From the NCBI GenBank assembly GCA_947625475.1, contig CANQOL010000011.1, positions 1-64,000 on the forward strand: a stretch of DNA of 64,000 bases, read 5' to 3'. The notes under the pieces were generated by a model that had not been told where the DNA came from, did not search any database, and was given only the letters and a program-made list of their open reading frames with translations. Of the stretch, positions 17,766-25,457 are shown in pieces. This stretch comes from an uncultured Acetatifactor sp. Lineage in GTDB: Bacteria; Bacillota; Clostridia; Lachnospirales; Lachnospiraceae. Position 1 is the stretch's first letter; each line of letters opens with the position of its first letter. Made by a program: the position numbers and the translations under genes.

Positions 17766-17977
17766 AACATTATACCATGTCAGCAGGAAATCAAGCGCGA
17801 ACGAAGTGAGCATTTGATTTCACCTGACATGGTAACGACAGAATCAGACAGTGCGACAGCACTGCGCCTGCGTAGCAGGCGGATTCTGGAGTTCATTATA
17901 CCATGTTTCCGTGCGCCGTCAGGCGCACATCTAATTCAGAAGTCGACAGGCGCTCTTCCTGTCGACATTATACCACA
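17766..17977 (-). repeat. Array of hairpins separated by TGGTATAATG motifs
   Basis: The 432 bases between the first operon gene and the Spo0A-like gene hold no gene. Read on the minus strand, three copies of TGGTATAATG (17966-17975, 17894-17903, 17768-17777) alternate with strong stems. These are GTCGACAGG/CCTGTCGAC (17942-17966), GTGCGCC/GGCGCAC (17911-17928), a closed unit CAGAATC/GATTCTG (17839-17888) holding two hairpins (CAGTG/CACTG and CGCCTG/CAGGCG), and TACCATGTCAG/CTGACATGGTA (17773-17834) with an inner GAAATCAA/TTGATTTC stem. Each TGGTATAATG fits an extended -10 box. A leader or small RNA with several starts is possible; I infer no more. A diverged copy of part of it lies at 30757-30815. 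Confidence 0.75.
17768..17777 (-). promoter_or_regulatory. Candidate extended -10 promoter of the glycan operon
   Basis: TGGTATAATG is the copy nearest to the first operon gene, about 82 bases before its ATG. A TTGA-containing -35-like stretch lies roughly 15 bases upstream. The other two TGGTATAATG copies could also serve as starts. Confidence 0.5.
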
Positions 17978-17997
17978 CCCTGCTGTAAATGAACAGC

Positions 17998-18027
17998 AAA
18001 AAGAGACTGTTATTCACAGTCTCTTTT
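17998..18027 (-). terminator. Bidirectional hairpin terminator after spo0A-like gene
   Basis: Stem AAAAGAGACTG / CAGTCTCTTTT with a seven-base loop and a run of T on both strands. On the minus strand it should end the Spo0A-like transcript before the glycan operon control region. Confidence 0.75.
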
Positions 18028-18032
18028 ACGGT

Positions 18033-18538
18033 GCGGTATAGAGCATGGATGAATCGTTAATATTGTTACAGGCATTCAGTGTCTCACTTTCTTCTTCTGT
18101 ATGATAAGAGACCACACTTTACATAGCTTTCACGTCCAGCCGCATCTTGTCCGCAATCCTGGCTATGTACTCGCTGTTGGTGGGCCGGCTCTTACCGGAC
18201 TGGGCCGAATACCCAAACAGACTCTCAAAGGTCTCCACATTTCCTCTGGTCCAGGAGACCTCGATCGCGTTGCGTATCGCGCGCTCTACCTTTTGGTCTG
18301 TGGTCTTGAATCTCTTCGCGATAGTCGGGTAGAGCAGCTTGGTGACACTGCTCACCACTTCCATATCTCTCCCCGACAGCAGGATAGCGTCTCTTAAATA
18401 ATGATATCCTTTCAGATGTGCCGGAACTCCCATGTCCAGCATGATACGGGTAATGTATCTCTCCAGCTCAAAGTCATTGACAGAAGCAATCTCCATTATG
18501 AATTCCCCTTTCATATGTCGAGTATTGCTCTATACCGC
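18033..18538. repeat. 13-bp perfect inverted repeat flanking the spo0A-like gene
   Basis: GCGGTATAGAGCA at 18033-18045 recurs as its exact reverse complement at 18526-18538. The pair encloses 480 bases that hold only the Spo0A-like gene and its start region; the -10/-35 promoter is just outside. No target duplication or recombinase is seen. Confidence 0.7.
18119..18496 (-). CDS. Stand-alone Spo0A C-terminal DNA-binding domain protein
   Basis: A 125-residue protein that is almost entirely the Spo0A effector domain: GVPAHLKGYHYLRDAILL, TKLLYPTIAKRF, the recognition helix KVERAIRNAIEVSWTRGN (about 70-86) and SRPTNSEYIARIADKMRL all match the family. Normal Spo0A has about 260 residues with an N-terminal phosphoreceiver; here none is present, and only 118 bases separate the gene from the next one upstream, so the receiver has not been lost to a frameshift nearby. 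The start at 18496 has AAGGGG at the right distance. It should bind 0A boxes without phosphorylation control. Perfect and near 0A boxes lie in its own promoter region. It stands just upstream of the glycan operon, on the same strand, and is a good candidate regulator of it. Confidence 0.9.
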   Translation of the reverse strand: MEIASVNDFELERYITRIMLDMGVPAHLKGYHYLRDAILLSGRDMEVVSSVTKLLYPTIAKRFKTTDQKVERAIRNAIEVSWTRGNVETFESLFGYSAQSGKSRPTNSEYIARIADKMRLDVKAM

Positions 18539-18581
18539 GATGAACCTAATGCAATAGTATCATGGCTGTCGAAAAATGCAA
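18516..18581 (-). promoter_or_regulatory. Promoter of spo0A-like gene with 0A box
   Basis: TTGCAT (18576-18581) and TACTAT (18554-18559) are separated by 16 bases. The spacer holds a perfect 0A box, TGTCGAA at 18567-18573 (plus strand). A near match, TGTCGAG, lies at 18516-18522 close to the start codon, and TGTCGTT at 18604-18610. Autoregulation or control by full-length Spo0A is inferred. Confidence 0.65.
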
Positions 18582-18614
18582 GAGATTTTCGTCGCGCTGT
18601 TTCTGTCGTTTCCC

Positions 18615-19544
18615 CTATAATTCCTCACGGATCAGGTAGAGAGGCCGCCGCTTGACCTCCAGATAAGCCTTGGCCAGATACTGTCCCAATATCCCCAGAC
18701 AGAAGAGCTGGACCCCGCTCACCAGGGAGATGATGCACACCAGGGAGGGCCAGCCGGAGACCGGATCCCCAAAGATCAGCTTTCTCACGACGGTAAACAG
18801 GATCAGCACAAAGGCCAGGACGCAGAACAGCACCCCCATCAGAGAGGCGAACATCAGAGGGAGGGTGGAAAAGGCGGTGATGCCGTCCAGGGAGTAGAGG
18901 AACAGCTTCCAGAAGCTCCACTTGGTCTCCCCCCTGGCGCGCTCCACGTTCTCATACTCCAGCCATTTGGTCCGAAAGCCCACCCAGCCGAAGATCCCCT
19001 TTGAAAAGCGGTTGTACTCCCGCATGGACAGGATGGCGTCCACCATCTGCCGGGTCATCAGGCGGTAATCCCTGGCCCCGTCCATGATCTCCGTCTTTGA
19101 AATCTTTTTCATGAGCCGGTAAAACAACCTGGCAAAGAAAGAGCGGACGGGCGGTTCCCCCCTGCGGCTCACGCGCCTGGTGGCTACGGAGTCGTACCCT
19201 TCCTCCAGGTGGAGGATCATCTGGGGCAGAAGGGAGGGCGGATCCTGCAGATCCACATCCATGATGACCACCAGATCCCCCCTGGATTTTTCCATTCCGG
19301 CAAACATGGCGGCCTCCTTGCCGAAATTGCGGGAAAAGGAGATCAGACGGACCCTCCCGTCCTGCCCGATCAGCTTTTTGACCTCGTCCGCAGTGGCGTC
19401 CCGGGAGCCGTCGTCAATGTACAGAAGCTCCAGCTCTATCCCCTTTTCCCGTAAAAAAGACTGCTCCTTCATCAGCTCCTGATAAAAAAGAGCCACACTC
19501 TCCTCCTCGTTATAGCAAGGCACGATCACACTCAGCAGGCTCAT
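18615..19544 (-). CDS. GtrB/DPM1-like glycosyltransferase with two C-terminal membrane helices
   Basis: A 309-residue GT2. LSVIVPCYNEEESVALFYQE, YIDDGSRDATADEV, SFSRNFGKEAAMFAGM and DVDLQDPPSLLP form the dolichol-phosphate-mannose-synthase-like core; two long hydrophobic segments lie at about 225-255 and 265-295. The family (GtrB, YkoT, CsbB, ArnC) transfers a sugar from a nucleotide donor to undecaprenyl phosphate for later decoration of wall or membrane polymers. It ends at 18615, close to the Spo0A-like promoter. The upstream 177 bases hold no gene. No partner flippase (GtrA-like) is next to it. Confidence 0.92.
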   Translation of the reverse strand: MSLLSVIVPCYNEEESVALFYQELMKEQSFLREKGIELELLYIDDGSRDATADEVKKLIGQDGRVRLISFSRNFGKEAAMFAGMEKSRGDLVVIMDVDLQDPPSLLPQMILHLEEGYDSVATRRVSRRGEPPVRSFFARLFYRLMKKISKTEIMDGARDYRLMTRQMVDAILSMREYNRFSKGIFGWVGFRTKWLEYENVERARGETKWSFWKLFLYSLDGITAFSTLPLMFASLMGVLFCVLAFVLILFTVVRKLIFGDPVSGWPSLVCIISLVSGVQLFCLGILGQYLAKAYLEVKRRPLYLIREEL

Positions 19545-19721
19545 TGCCGACTGCCACCTCCCAATCTGTGATTTCGGATCCCTTCATCCGTCTTTCGGTA
19601 TCTGATTGATACCGGACACCCATAGTATACATAAAAAATCCTCCGCCTGCAAGGGAAATCGCGCCAGGGGGGCTTTCCCCGCCTCCGCGCCCCCATCCCC
19701 GGGGATGAGGGTCCCCCTCCC

Positions 19722-21194
19722 CTACAGCAGCGGAGAGAGCAGACGGCAGATCTGCTCCCTGACCCGGATCCCCAGCTTCCTCCCGGCGTACATGTCCCGG
19801 GTAATCTGGGTGCAGGACTTCAGATCCTCCTGAAAGATGCGGACCATCTCCTGGGCCTTGGCCCGGTTGTACACCACCGCGTTGACCTCGAAATTCAGGG
19901 AAAAGCTGCGGATATCCAGGTTGGCGGTGCCGTAGCAGAAAACCCGGCCGTCCACGGTCATGCCCTTGCTGTGGAGAAAGCCGTTGTCATAGGTGTAGCA
20001 GTTGGCCCCGGCCATAACCAGGTCTCCCACATAGGAGTAGGTGGCCCAGTAGACAAAGGGGTGGTCGGGCTTGCAGGGGATCATCACATTGACCTCCACC
20101 CCGGAGTGGACGGCGATAATCAGGGAGCGAAGCAGGGCCTCGTCCGGGATAAAGTAGGGGGTCTGGATGTAGATGCTCTTCTTTGCCTTGTGGACCAGCC
20201 GCAGATAATTGCTGCAGACATATTCCTCACGGGTGTCGGGGCCGCTGCTGATGATCTGCACCCTGCAGTGATCCCGGCTGCCGGGATAGACCCGGGAAAA
20301 GAATTTGCTGTTCTGAAAGAGATTCTCCCCGGCGGCGTAGTTCCAGTCCAGCAGGAATCTGAGCTGGAGCCCCAGCACCGCTCCGCCCTGCAGCCGCAAA
20401 TGGGTATCCCTCCAGTGTCCGAACTTCTCATCCAGGCCGATGTACTCCCTGCCCACATTGAAGCCGCCCACATAGCCCACGCGGTTGTCGATGACCACAA
20501 TCTTTCTGTGGTTGCGGTAGTTGATCCGCAGGTGGAGACGGCGCAGACGGGCGGGGAAAAATTCTGCGGTCTGGATCCCCTGGCGGTTCAGGTCCCTCCA
20601 GAAGCTGTGGCGGACCGTGCTGCAGCCCATCGCGTCATAGAGGATGCGCACCTCCACCCCCTGCCGGGCCTTCTCCAGCAGGGCCTCCCGGAGCCTGGCA
20701 AATACTATGTCGTCCCGGATAATGTAGTATTGGATGTGGATAAACTCCTCTGCGCTCCGGATATCCTCCAGCAGGGCCTCGAACTTATCGTTTCCGTCGG
20801 TGTAGACGGTGATGTCATTTTCGTCGGTGAGGACCGCCCCCGAGGTCTCCAAATTATACATGATCAGGTCCGTGTAATCCCCGATATCCGGGTCCTGCCC
20901 GTCGGGCCGGGTGGACTTTAAGGTGTGCTCCTGGCGGCGGATAACCTCGCTGAGCTGGTCCTCCACCTCCTTGATGCGGAACATCTTCCTCTTGTGCATA
21001 TCCGCGCCCAGAAACAGATACAGGATAAACCCCAGGTAGGGAATAAAGACCAGCAGAAGAAGCCAGGCCCAGACACTCTTGGGGTCCCGGCGCTGGAAAA
21101 AAACGATGATGACGGCAAAGATCATATTGAAAATCAGTACATGTCCCAGAAAAAATCTGAGGATCCCCCAGAGAATCTGCAGTAAGACGTCCAA
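19722..21194 (-). CDS. cls: Cardiolipin synthase
   Basis: A 490-residue membrane phospholipase-D family enzyme. Two N-terminal membrane helices (about 8-60) are followed by two HKD motifs: HRKIVVIDNRVGYVGGFN in the first half and HSKGMTVDGRVFCYGTAN in the second. These are the two halves of the active site, which joins two phosphatidylglycerol molecules to cardiolipin. Length and order fit bacterial ClsA-type enzymes (about 480-510). It is divergent from the small membrane protein gene at 21394. Confidence 0.95.
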   Translation of the reverse strand: MDVLLQILWGILRFFLGHVLIFNMIFAVIIVFFQRRDPKSVWAWLLLLVFIPYLGFILYLFLGADMHKRKMFRIKEVEDQLSEVIRRQEHTLKSTRPDGQDPDIGDYTDLIMYNLETSGAVLTDENDITVYTDGNDKFEALLEDIRSAEEFIHIQYYIIRDDIVFARLREALLEKARQGVEVRILYDAMGCSTVRHSFWRDLNRQGIQTAEFFPARLRRLHLRINYRNHRKIVVIDNRVGYVGGFNVGREYIGLDEKFGHWRDTHLRLQGGAVLGLQLRFLLDWNYAAGENLFQNSKFFSRVYPGSRDHCRVQIISSGPDTREEYVCSNYLRLVHKAKKSIYIQTPYFIPDEALLRSLIIAVHSGVEVNVMIPCKPDHPFVYWATYSYVGDLVMAGANCYTYDNGFLHSKGMTVDGRVFCYGTANLDIRSFSLNFEVNAVVYNRAKAQEMVRIFQEDLKSCTQITRDMYAGRKLGIRVREQICRLLSPLL

Positions 21195-21302
21195 ACGGTT
21201 TATTCCGCCTTTCTATATACTTTCTGTCCACATTGTAGCACAAATCCGCGCCCCGCGCAGAAAATCTTTCAAAAATATGGCAAAATCCGATCTATTTGTT
21301 TG

Positions 21303-21331
21303 TTGCCTTATAAAAAAAAGAATGTTACAAT
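21303..21331 (+). promoter_or_regulatory. Sigma-A-type promoter
   Basis: TTGCCT (21303-21308), 17-base spacer, TACAAT (21326-21331). It lies 63 bases before the GTG of the small membrane protein gene. Confidence 0.65.
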
Positions 21332-21393
21332 GTATTGTGCCGGATGGGCGCAGTGTCTATGCCCGCCGGAATGAAGCGTTAGGAGGTTTCCCC

Positions 21394-21873
21394 GTGACAA
21401 CATTTCAGATTGTATTGTTAGTGATCCTTGTGCTGCTGATCGCAGCAGCAGCGGCCCTGTATTTCTTCGGCAAAAAGGCCCAGAAGAAGCAGGCCGAGCA
21501 GCAGCAGATGCTGGAGTCCGCCAAGCAGTATGTGTCCATGCTCATCATCGACAAGAAGCGCATGAAGATAAAGGATTCCGGGCTCCCCCAGTCCGTGATC
21601 AGCCAGACGCCCAAGCTGATGCGGGGATCCAAGCTCCCCATCATCAAGGCAAAGGCGGGCCCCCAGATCGTGACCCTGATCTGCGACGAAAAAATCTTTG
21701 ACTCCGTTCCTGTAAAGAAGGAGGTCAAGGCGGCCGTCAGCGGCATTTATGTGCTGGAGGTAAAGGGCCTTCACGGCAAGTCCCTCCCCAAGAAGGAGGA
21801 AAAAAAGAAGGGCTTCTTCAAGCGCGCCCTGGAAACCGCCCAGGAGAAGGCGGGGGCAAAGCCCTTAAAGTAA
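21394..21873 (+). CDS. Small single-pass membrane protein, unknown function
   Basis: A 159-residue protein from GTG 21394, with a perfect AGGAGG seven bases upstream. Longer in-frame starts lack a ribosome site. One N-terminal membrane helix (about 4-25, LLVILVLLIAAAAALYFF) is followed by KKAQKKQAEQQQML and a cytoplasmic domain of about 100 residues with many Lys and Val, ending in a basic tail. The region KIFDSVPVKKEVKAAVSGIYVLEV suggests a small beta-rich fold. I do not recognise the family; it has the general plan of a membrane-tethered accessory protein. It faces the DUF1934 gene tail to tail, four bases apart. Confidence 0.8.
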   Translation: MTTFQIVLLVILVLLIAAAAALYFFGKKAQKKQAEQQQMLESAKQYVSMLIIDKKRMKIKDSGLPQSVISQTPKLMRGSKLPIIKAKAGPQIVTLICDEKIFDSVPVKKEVKAAVSGIYVLEVKGLHGKSLPKKEEKKKGFFKRALETAQEKAGAKPLK

Positions 21874-21877
21874 AACT

Positions 21878-22309
21878 TCAAAGGGGCCGGATCCCCACCC
21901 GGACACAGTTCTCCGAGAGGATCTCTCCCCCGGAGATGAGAAGGTACTCCGCCTCCAGGCGGATCTCCCCTCCCTCCCGGCGCCAGCAGACCCTCCTGGC
22001 CCGGGCCGTCAGAGGGACGGTTCCGTAAGGGGTGGCATAGTCTACGGGATGGCTTGTCCCTTCCTCGAGGATCATCCGGGAATTCACATCCCCCCGGTAA
22101 ACCACCTCCAAACGTCCGGGGGTGAATTTCAGCAGGCCCTTCCGAGCGCCGGTATCCTCCCCCGCCTCCTGGCGGTAGAGGACGCTTCCTCCTTCCCCGT
22201 CCTCCCGGTACCGGGCGCTGCCCCGGTGCCAGATCTGAAAGTCTTCCTCTCCCCCGCAGCCCTGCGCTCTCTGCCGGCTCTCTATGGTCAGCCAGATCTC
22301 TTTTGTCAT
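21878..22309 (-). CDS. DUF1934 (YwiB-like) beta-barrel protein
   Basis: A 143-residue protein with the DUF1934 layout: an N-terminal strand (EIWLTIESRQ), a central YRQEAGEDTGARKGLLKFTP block, and GTSHPVDYATPYGTVPLTARAR, the family's conserved YxTPYG segment. The fold is a calycin-like barrel (YwiB of Bacillus); the function is unknown. There is no signal peptide. It lies just downstream of murI (64-base gap) and may share its transcript. Confidence 0.82.
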   Translation of the reverse strand: MTKEIWLTIESRQRAQGCGGEEDFQIWHRGSARYREDGEGGSVLYRQEAGEDTGARKGLLKFTPGRLEVVYRGDVNSRMILEEGTSHPVDYATPYGTVPLTARARRVCWRREGGEIRLEAEYLLISGGEILSENCVRVGIRPL

Positions 22310-22373
22310 GACAATACCCCTTTCCCGCTGCGGCGGGCGGCTTCCGTATCAGATTAGACATTCCCTTTAGGGA

Positions 22374-23216
22374 TCAGTATTCCTCGATGTTTACAATCTT
22401 GGCGGAGAGGATCCCGTACTTGATGATGGAGTTGGCGAAGCGCTTGAACTTTTCCGCCTCGTCGCTGACATAAAACCGGTACTGGTCCTCCCCCAGCACA
22501 TGGGGCCTGCCTCGCAGCAGATCCCGCTCCTTAAGCATCTCCTTTAAGGTTTTGGCGGTCTCGTAGGCGGGGTTGACCAGCCGGACCTTCTCCCCCATCA
22601 CCCTGCCCACGGTGGCGCGGATCAGAGGATAGTGGGTGCAGCCAAGGATCAGGGTGTCAATATCCCGGTCGATGAGCTCCGTCAGATAGCGCCTGGCGAT
22701 CTCGTCGGTCACAGGGTCCTCCCAGAGCCCCTCCTCCACCAGGGGCACGAACAGGGGACATGCCTTCTCCACAATGGTAGCCTTGGGATTGAGCCGGGTT
22801 ATGTAGCGGTTGTAGACCTGGCTGCCGATGGTAGTCTCCGTGGCGATGATGCCGATCCTGCCGTTGTGCGTCACCTGACAGGCCGACCGGGCCCCGGGCC
22901 GTATTACATCGATGATGGGGACCCGGCTCTCCCGCTCCAGTTCCTCCAGGGCGCAGGCGCTGGCAGTGTTGCAGGCCACCACAATGGTCTTGACCCCGAA
23001 GGACTCCAAAAAACGGACGATCTGCCGGGAGTAGCGGGTCACCGTCTCCTTGGACTTGCTGCCGTAGGGCACCCGGGCCGTATCCCCAAAGTAAATCAGC
23101 CTCTCATTGGGAATCTGTTGTATGATCTCCCTCAGCACCGTCAAACCTCCCACACCGGAGTCAAAGACTCCGATGGGGGCGTCCGCGTCTATTCTGTAAT
23201 CCCTGTCTGTGGTCAT
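22374..23216 (-). CDS. murI: Glutamate racemase
   Basis: A 280-residue cofactor-independent racemase making D-glutamate for peptidoglycan. IGVFDSGVGGLTVLREI (15-31) holds the substrate loop with the acidic residue; Cys82 in VVACNTASA and Cys193 in LGCTHYPLI are the two catalytic cysteines. Length is normal. The ATG at 23216 has AAGGACAGGAC upstream, and the gene follows the small exported protein gene by ten bases. Confidence 0.96.
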   Translation of the reverse strand: MTTDRDYRIDADAPIGVFDSGVGGLTVLREIIQQIPNERLIYFGDTARVPYGSKSKETVTRYSRQIVRFLESFGVKTIVVACNTASACALEELERESRVPIIDVIRPGARSACQVTHNGRIGIIATETTIGSQVYNRYITRLNPKATIVEKACPLFVPLVEEGLWEDPVTDEIARRYLTELIDRDIDTLILGCTHYPLIRATVGRVMGEKVRLVNPAYETAKTLKEMLKERDLLRGRPHVLGEDQYRFYVSDEAEKFKRFANSIIKYGILSAKIVNIEEY

Positions 23217-23226
23217 TGTCCTGTCC

Positions 23227-23484
23227 TTACCTTTTCCAATATTCTGAAATCATCTGGAGCAGCCTGCTGCGGAAACGGACCTCGGCCCAGTCTCCCTCCT
23301 GCAGCTTCTCCTGAAGCTCTTCCCGCTCCCCGCGGGTAAGCTCCCTTCTCTCCCCCGCCTCATCCACGGTCCCGCAGGAGCCCTGTGGGAGAGACAGCTC
23401 CGGGAAGAGCAGCCCCCACCAGCCGATCAGGCAGGCCAGGCACAGCGCCAGGCGCACATGGCGGCCCAAAGCATTCTCTTTCAT
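23227..23484 (-). CDS. Small exported or membrane-anchored protein, unknown
   Basis: An 85-residue product from ATG 23484 with AAGGAG upstream. An N-terminal hydrophobic segment (about 10-28) acts as signal or anchor, followed by a charged helix rich in Glu and Arg (ERRELTRGEREELQEKLQEG). No family recognised. Tight spacing to murI (10 bases) suggests co-transcription. Coding is supported by the ribosome site and by its fit in the operon gap. Confidence 0.6.
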   Translation of the reverse strand: MKENALGRHVRLALCLACLIGWWGLLFPELSLPQGSCGTVDEAGERRELTRGEREELQEKLQEGDWAEVRFRSRLLQMISEYWKR

Positions 23485-23541
23485 GCAAAAACTCCTTTTT
23501 CATAAATCTCTCACTGGAGTTATTGCCAGAGAAAAGCCCTC

Positions 23542-24255
23542 TCATACCCTATGGGCGCTGTTTTTTTCGCTTTTTTCTTTTTCCCTGCGGATCTGGGCGA
23601 TAATTGCCTTCTCCTGATTATCTATATGCAGCTTGGCCGCCTGACTTGCCGTCTCCTTATCCTTTTTCACGATGCTCTCGTAAATGATCCGGTGTTCCTG
23701 CATCAGCCGCCCGTGCTGGGTTTCGTCCTTGATATACTCAAGCCGGTAGCGGTACATCTGCTCCGACAGGTTCTGGATCAGCTGGATCAGCCGCCGGTTG
23801 CCGGTGGCTCTCACAATAATGTCATGGAACTCCACGTCCGCCTGGGCAATCTCCTTGAGGTTCAGATTTCTGGCCCCCACGGTTTCCTCAAAGCGAGCGC
23901 ACGCCTTCCCCAGGCTCTCCAGTTCCTCCGGGCTGATGCGCTCGCAGGCCAGCTCCGCGCACAGAGCGTCCATGGCCCGCCGCACCTCCAGCACGTCGTT
24001 CATGCTCTTCTCCGTGATCTGAGCCACCTCCGCCCCCCGCCTGGGGATCATGGTGACCAGCCCCTCCAGCTCCAGCTTCCGGATCGCCTCCCGGATGGGG
24101 GTTCGGCTCACTCCCAGCCGGTTTGCCAGGTGGATCTCCATCAGCCTCTCCCCGGGCTTTAACTCCCCCGTGAGAATCGCCTGCCGCAGCGTATCAAACA
24201 CCACATCCCGCAGAGGCAGGAATTCATTCATTTTCATCTGCAGCGTATCCTGCAT
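23542..24255 (-). CDS. GntR-family regulator, FCD (FadR) type
   Basis: A 237-residue transcription factor. The N-terminal winged helix (LRDVVFDTLRQAILTGELKPGERLMEIHLA, then LGVSRTPIREAIRKLELEGLV) is the GntR signature; the rest is an all-helical FCD domain with the metal-binding pattern ADVEFHDIIVRATGN and EHRIIYESI. Such proteins usually sense small carboxylic acids. It lies nine bases after ispE and is probably in its transcript. Ligand and targets are unknown. AGGAGG lies just before its ATG. Confidence 0.92.
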   Translation of the reverse strand: MQDTLQMKMNEFLPLRDVVFDTLRQAILTGELKPGERLMEIHLANRLGVSRTPIREAIRKLELEGLVTMIPRRGAEVAQITEKSMNDVLEVRRAMDALCAELACERISPEELESLGKACARFEETVGARNLNLKEIAQADVEFHDIIVRATGNRRLIQLIQNLSEQMYRYRLEYIKDETQHGRLMQEHRIIYESIVKKDKETASQAAKLHIDNQEKAIIAQIRREKEKSEKNSAHRV

Positions 24256-24264
24256 GGCTCCCTC

Positions 24265-25236
24265 CTATTTCTCCGCCGGCACAAAGCCGGTCACAAAGAT
24301 CTCCCGATCCGCCAGTCCTTTTCTCCGGATGTCCTCTCCCGCCGCCCGGGCCGTCCCCTCCTTCTCGAAGATGCCGAACACCGTGGGGCCGCTGCCGCTC
24401 ATGAGGGCCCCCATGGCTCCCATGGCCAGCATCCGCTCCCTGATGGAACGGATCACCGGGTGCCTCTCCCCGGTCACCTGCTCCAGCACATTGCCCAGCC
24501 GGGAGGCCACTCCCTCAAGGCTCCCCTCCCGGATGGCCGCCGCCATGCCGTCGATATCCGGATGCTCCCTCACTCCCGCCCGGTCCAGGTGCTCGTACAC
24601 ATATTGGGTGGACACGCTGATATCTGGCTTTGCCGCCAGCAAAACGCAGTCCGGGGCGAGGGGCAGGGCCGTCAGCCGCTCCCCGATCCCCTCCGCCAGG
24701 GCGGTGCCGCCCATCAGGCAGTAGGGCACGTCCGCCCCGATGCGAAGCCCCAGCTCCCTCAGGCGCTCTCCCCCGATCCCTAGGCCGTAGAGCTCGTTTA
24801 ATCCCTTCAGCACAGCCGCCGCGTCCGTGCTTCCCCCCGCCATCCCGGCGGCCACGGGAATGTTCTTCTGCAGGGTGATCCTCACCCCCCCGCAGGCCGG
24901 ATCGGCCTCCTGCAGCAGCCTGGCGGCCCGGCAGGCCAGATTGTCCTGCCCGGCGGGAATCAGGCCCACGGCCGAGGCTTTCGCAGTCCGCCCGGCCCCG
25001 GATGGGGGCTCCATCGCCGGCCCGGCCCCGGCAGGGGACTCTGCAGGCTTCCCGGCCCCGGCGGGGGGCTCCAGAATCAGCTCCACCCCGGCGGGGATCT
25101 TCTCCAGGGTGATCACATCCCGGATCCCCACCGTCTGCATAATCATCCGAACCAGATGATATCCGTTCTCCAGCCTTCCCACCACATCCAGGCCCAGGTT
25201 GATCTTGGCGTATGCCTCTCTGACCAGCTTGTCCAT
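24265..25236 (-). CDS. ispE: 4-diphosphocytidyl-2-C-methyl-D-erythritol kinase (with insertion)
   Basis: A 323-residue GHMP kinase of the MEP isoprenoid pathway. The start at 25236 (MDKLVREAYAKINLGLDV) has GGGG six bases upstream. AKINLGLDVVGRLENGYH and the ATP loop PVAAGMAGGSTDAAAVLKGLN are diagnostic, and LMSGSGPTVFGIF is the third GHMP motif. The usual length is about 285-300 residues; here a stretch of about 35 residues (about 55-95) rich in Pro, Gly and Ala, with repeats of the PAGAG type, is inserted before DNLACRAARLL. It should be a loop and not affect the active site. It heads the ispE-gntR transcript. Confidence 0.95.
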   Translation of the reverse strand: MDKLVREAYAKINLGLDVVGRLENGYHLVRMIMQTVGIRDVITLEKIPAGVELILEPPAGAGKPAESPAGAGPAMEPPSGAGRTAKASAVGLIPAGQDNLACRAARLLQEADPACGGVRITLQKNIPVAAGMAGGSTDAAAVLKGLNELYGLGIGGERLRELGLRIGADVPYCLMGGTALAEGIGERLTALPLAPDCVLLAAKPDISVSTQYVYEHLDRAGVREHPDIDGMAAAIREGSLEGVASRLGNVLEQVTGERHPVIRSIRERMLAMGAMGALMSGSGPTVFGIFEKEGTARAAGEDIRRKGLADREIFVTGFVPAEK

Positions 25237-25299
25237 CACAATCCCCATTCCGGAGCGCCTGCGCGGCGCCCTCCGCACCAATGTATTTTGTATACATAA

Positions 25300-25328
25300 A
25301 TTGTACTCGGATCTTTACCATTATGCAA
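25300..25328 (-). promoter_or_regulatory. Sigma-A-type promoter of ispE
   Basis: TTGCAT (25323-25328), 17-base spacer, TACAAT (25300-25305), 64 bases before the ispE start. Confidence 0.7.
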
Positions 25329-25457
25329 GGGGAAATTCCTTTCTTTTCCGCTCTTTTCCTCCTTCTCCGCTAAAATCTTCTCCGCTAAAAAGAGGCAGCT
25401 GCCCCGCGGCCGCCGCCTCTCTCGCCTATCCTCCCGGGAGAGTTCTCCCTTTCTTCC

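Noticed and set aside
17942..17966. 0A boxes (TGTCGAC) in the stem before the glycan operon
   Set aside because: Both arms contain TGTCGA, but the related stem at 30767-30791 changes these bases while keeping pairing, so structure and not a 0A site seems to be what is conserved. Binding by the Spo0A-like protein is left open.
17763..18041. Possible small plus-strand gene across the hairpin region
   Set aside because: The frame runs through several perfect stems and a terminator, lacks a ribosome site, and its peptide only mirrors the repeat (the same LPVDIIP string appears antisense at the second copy).
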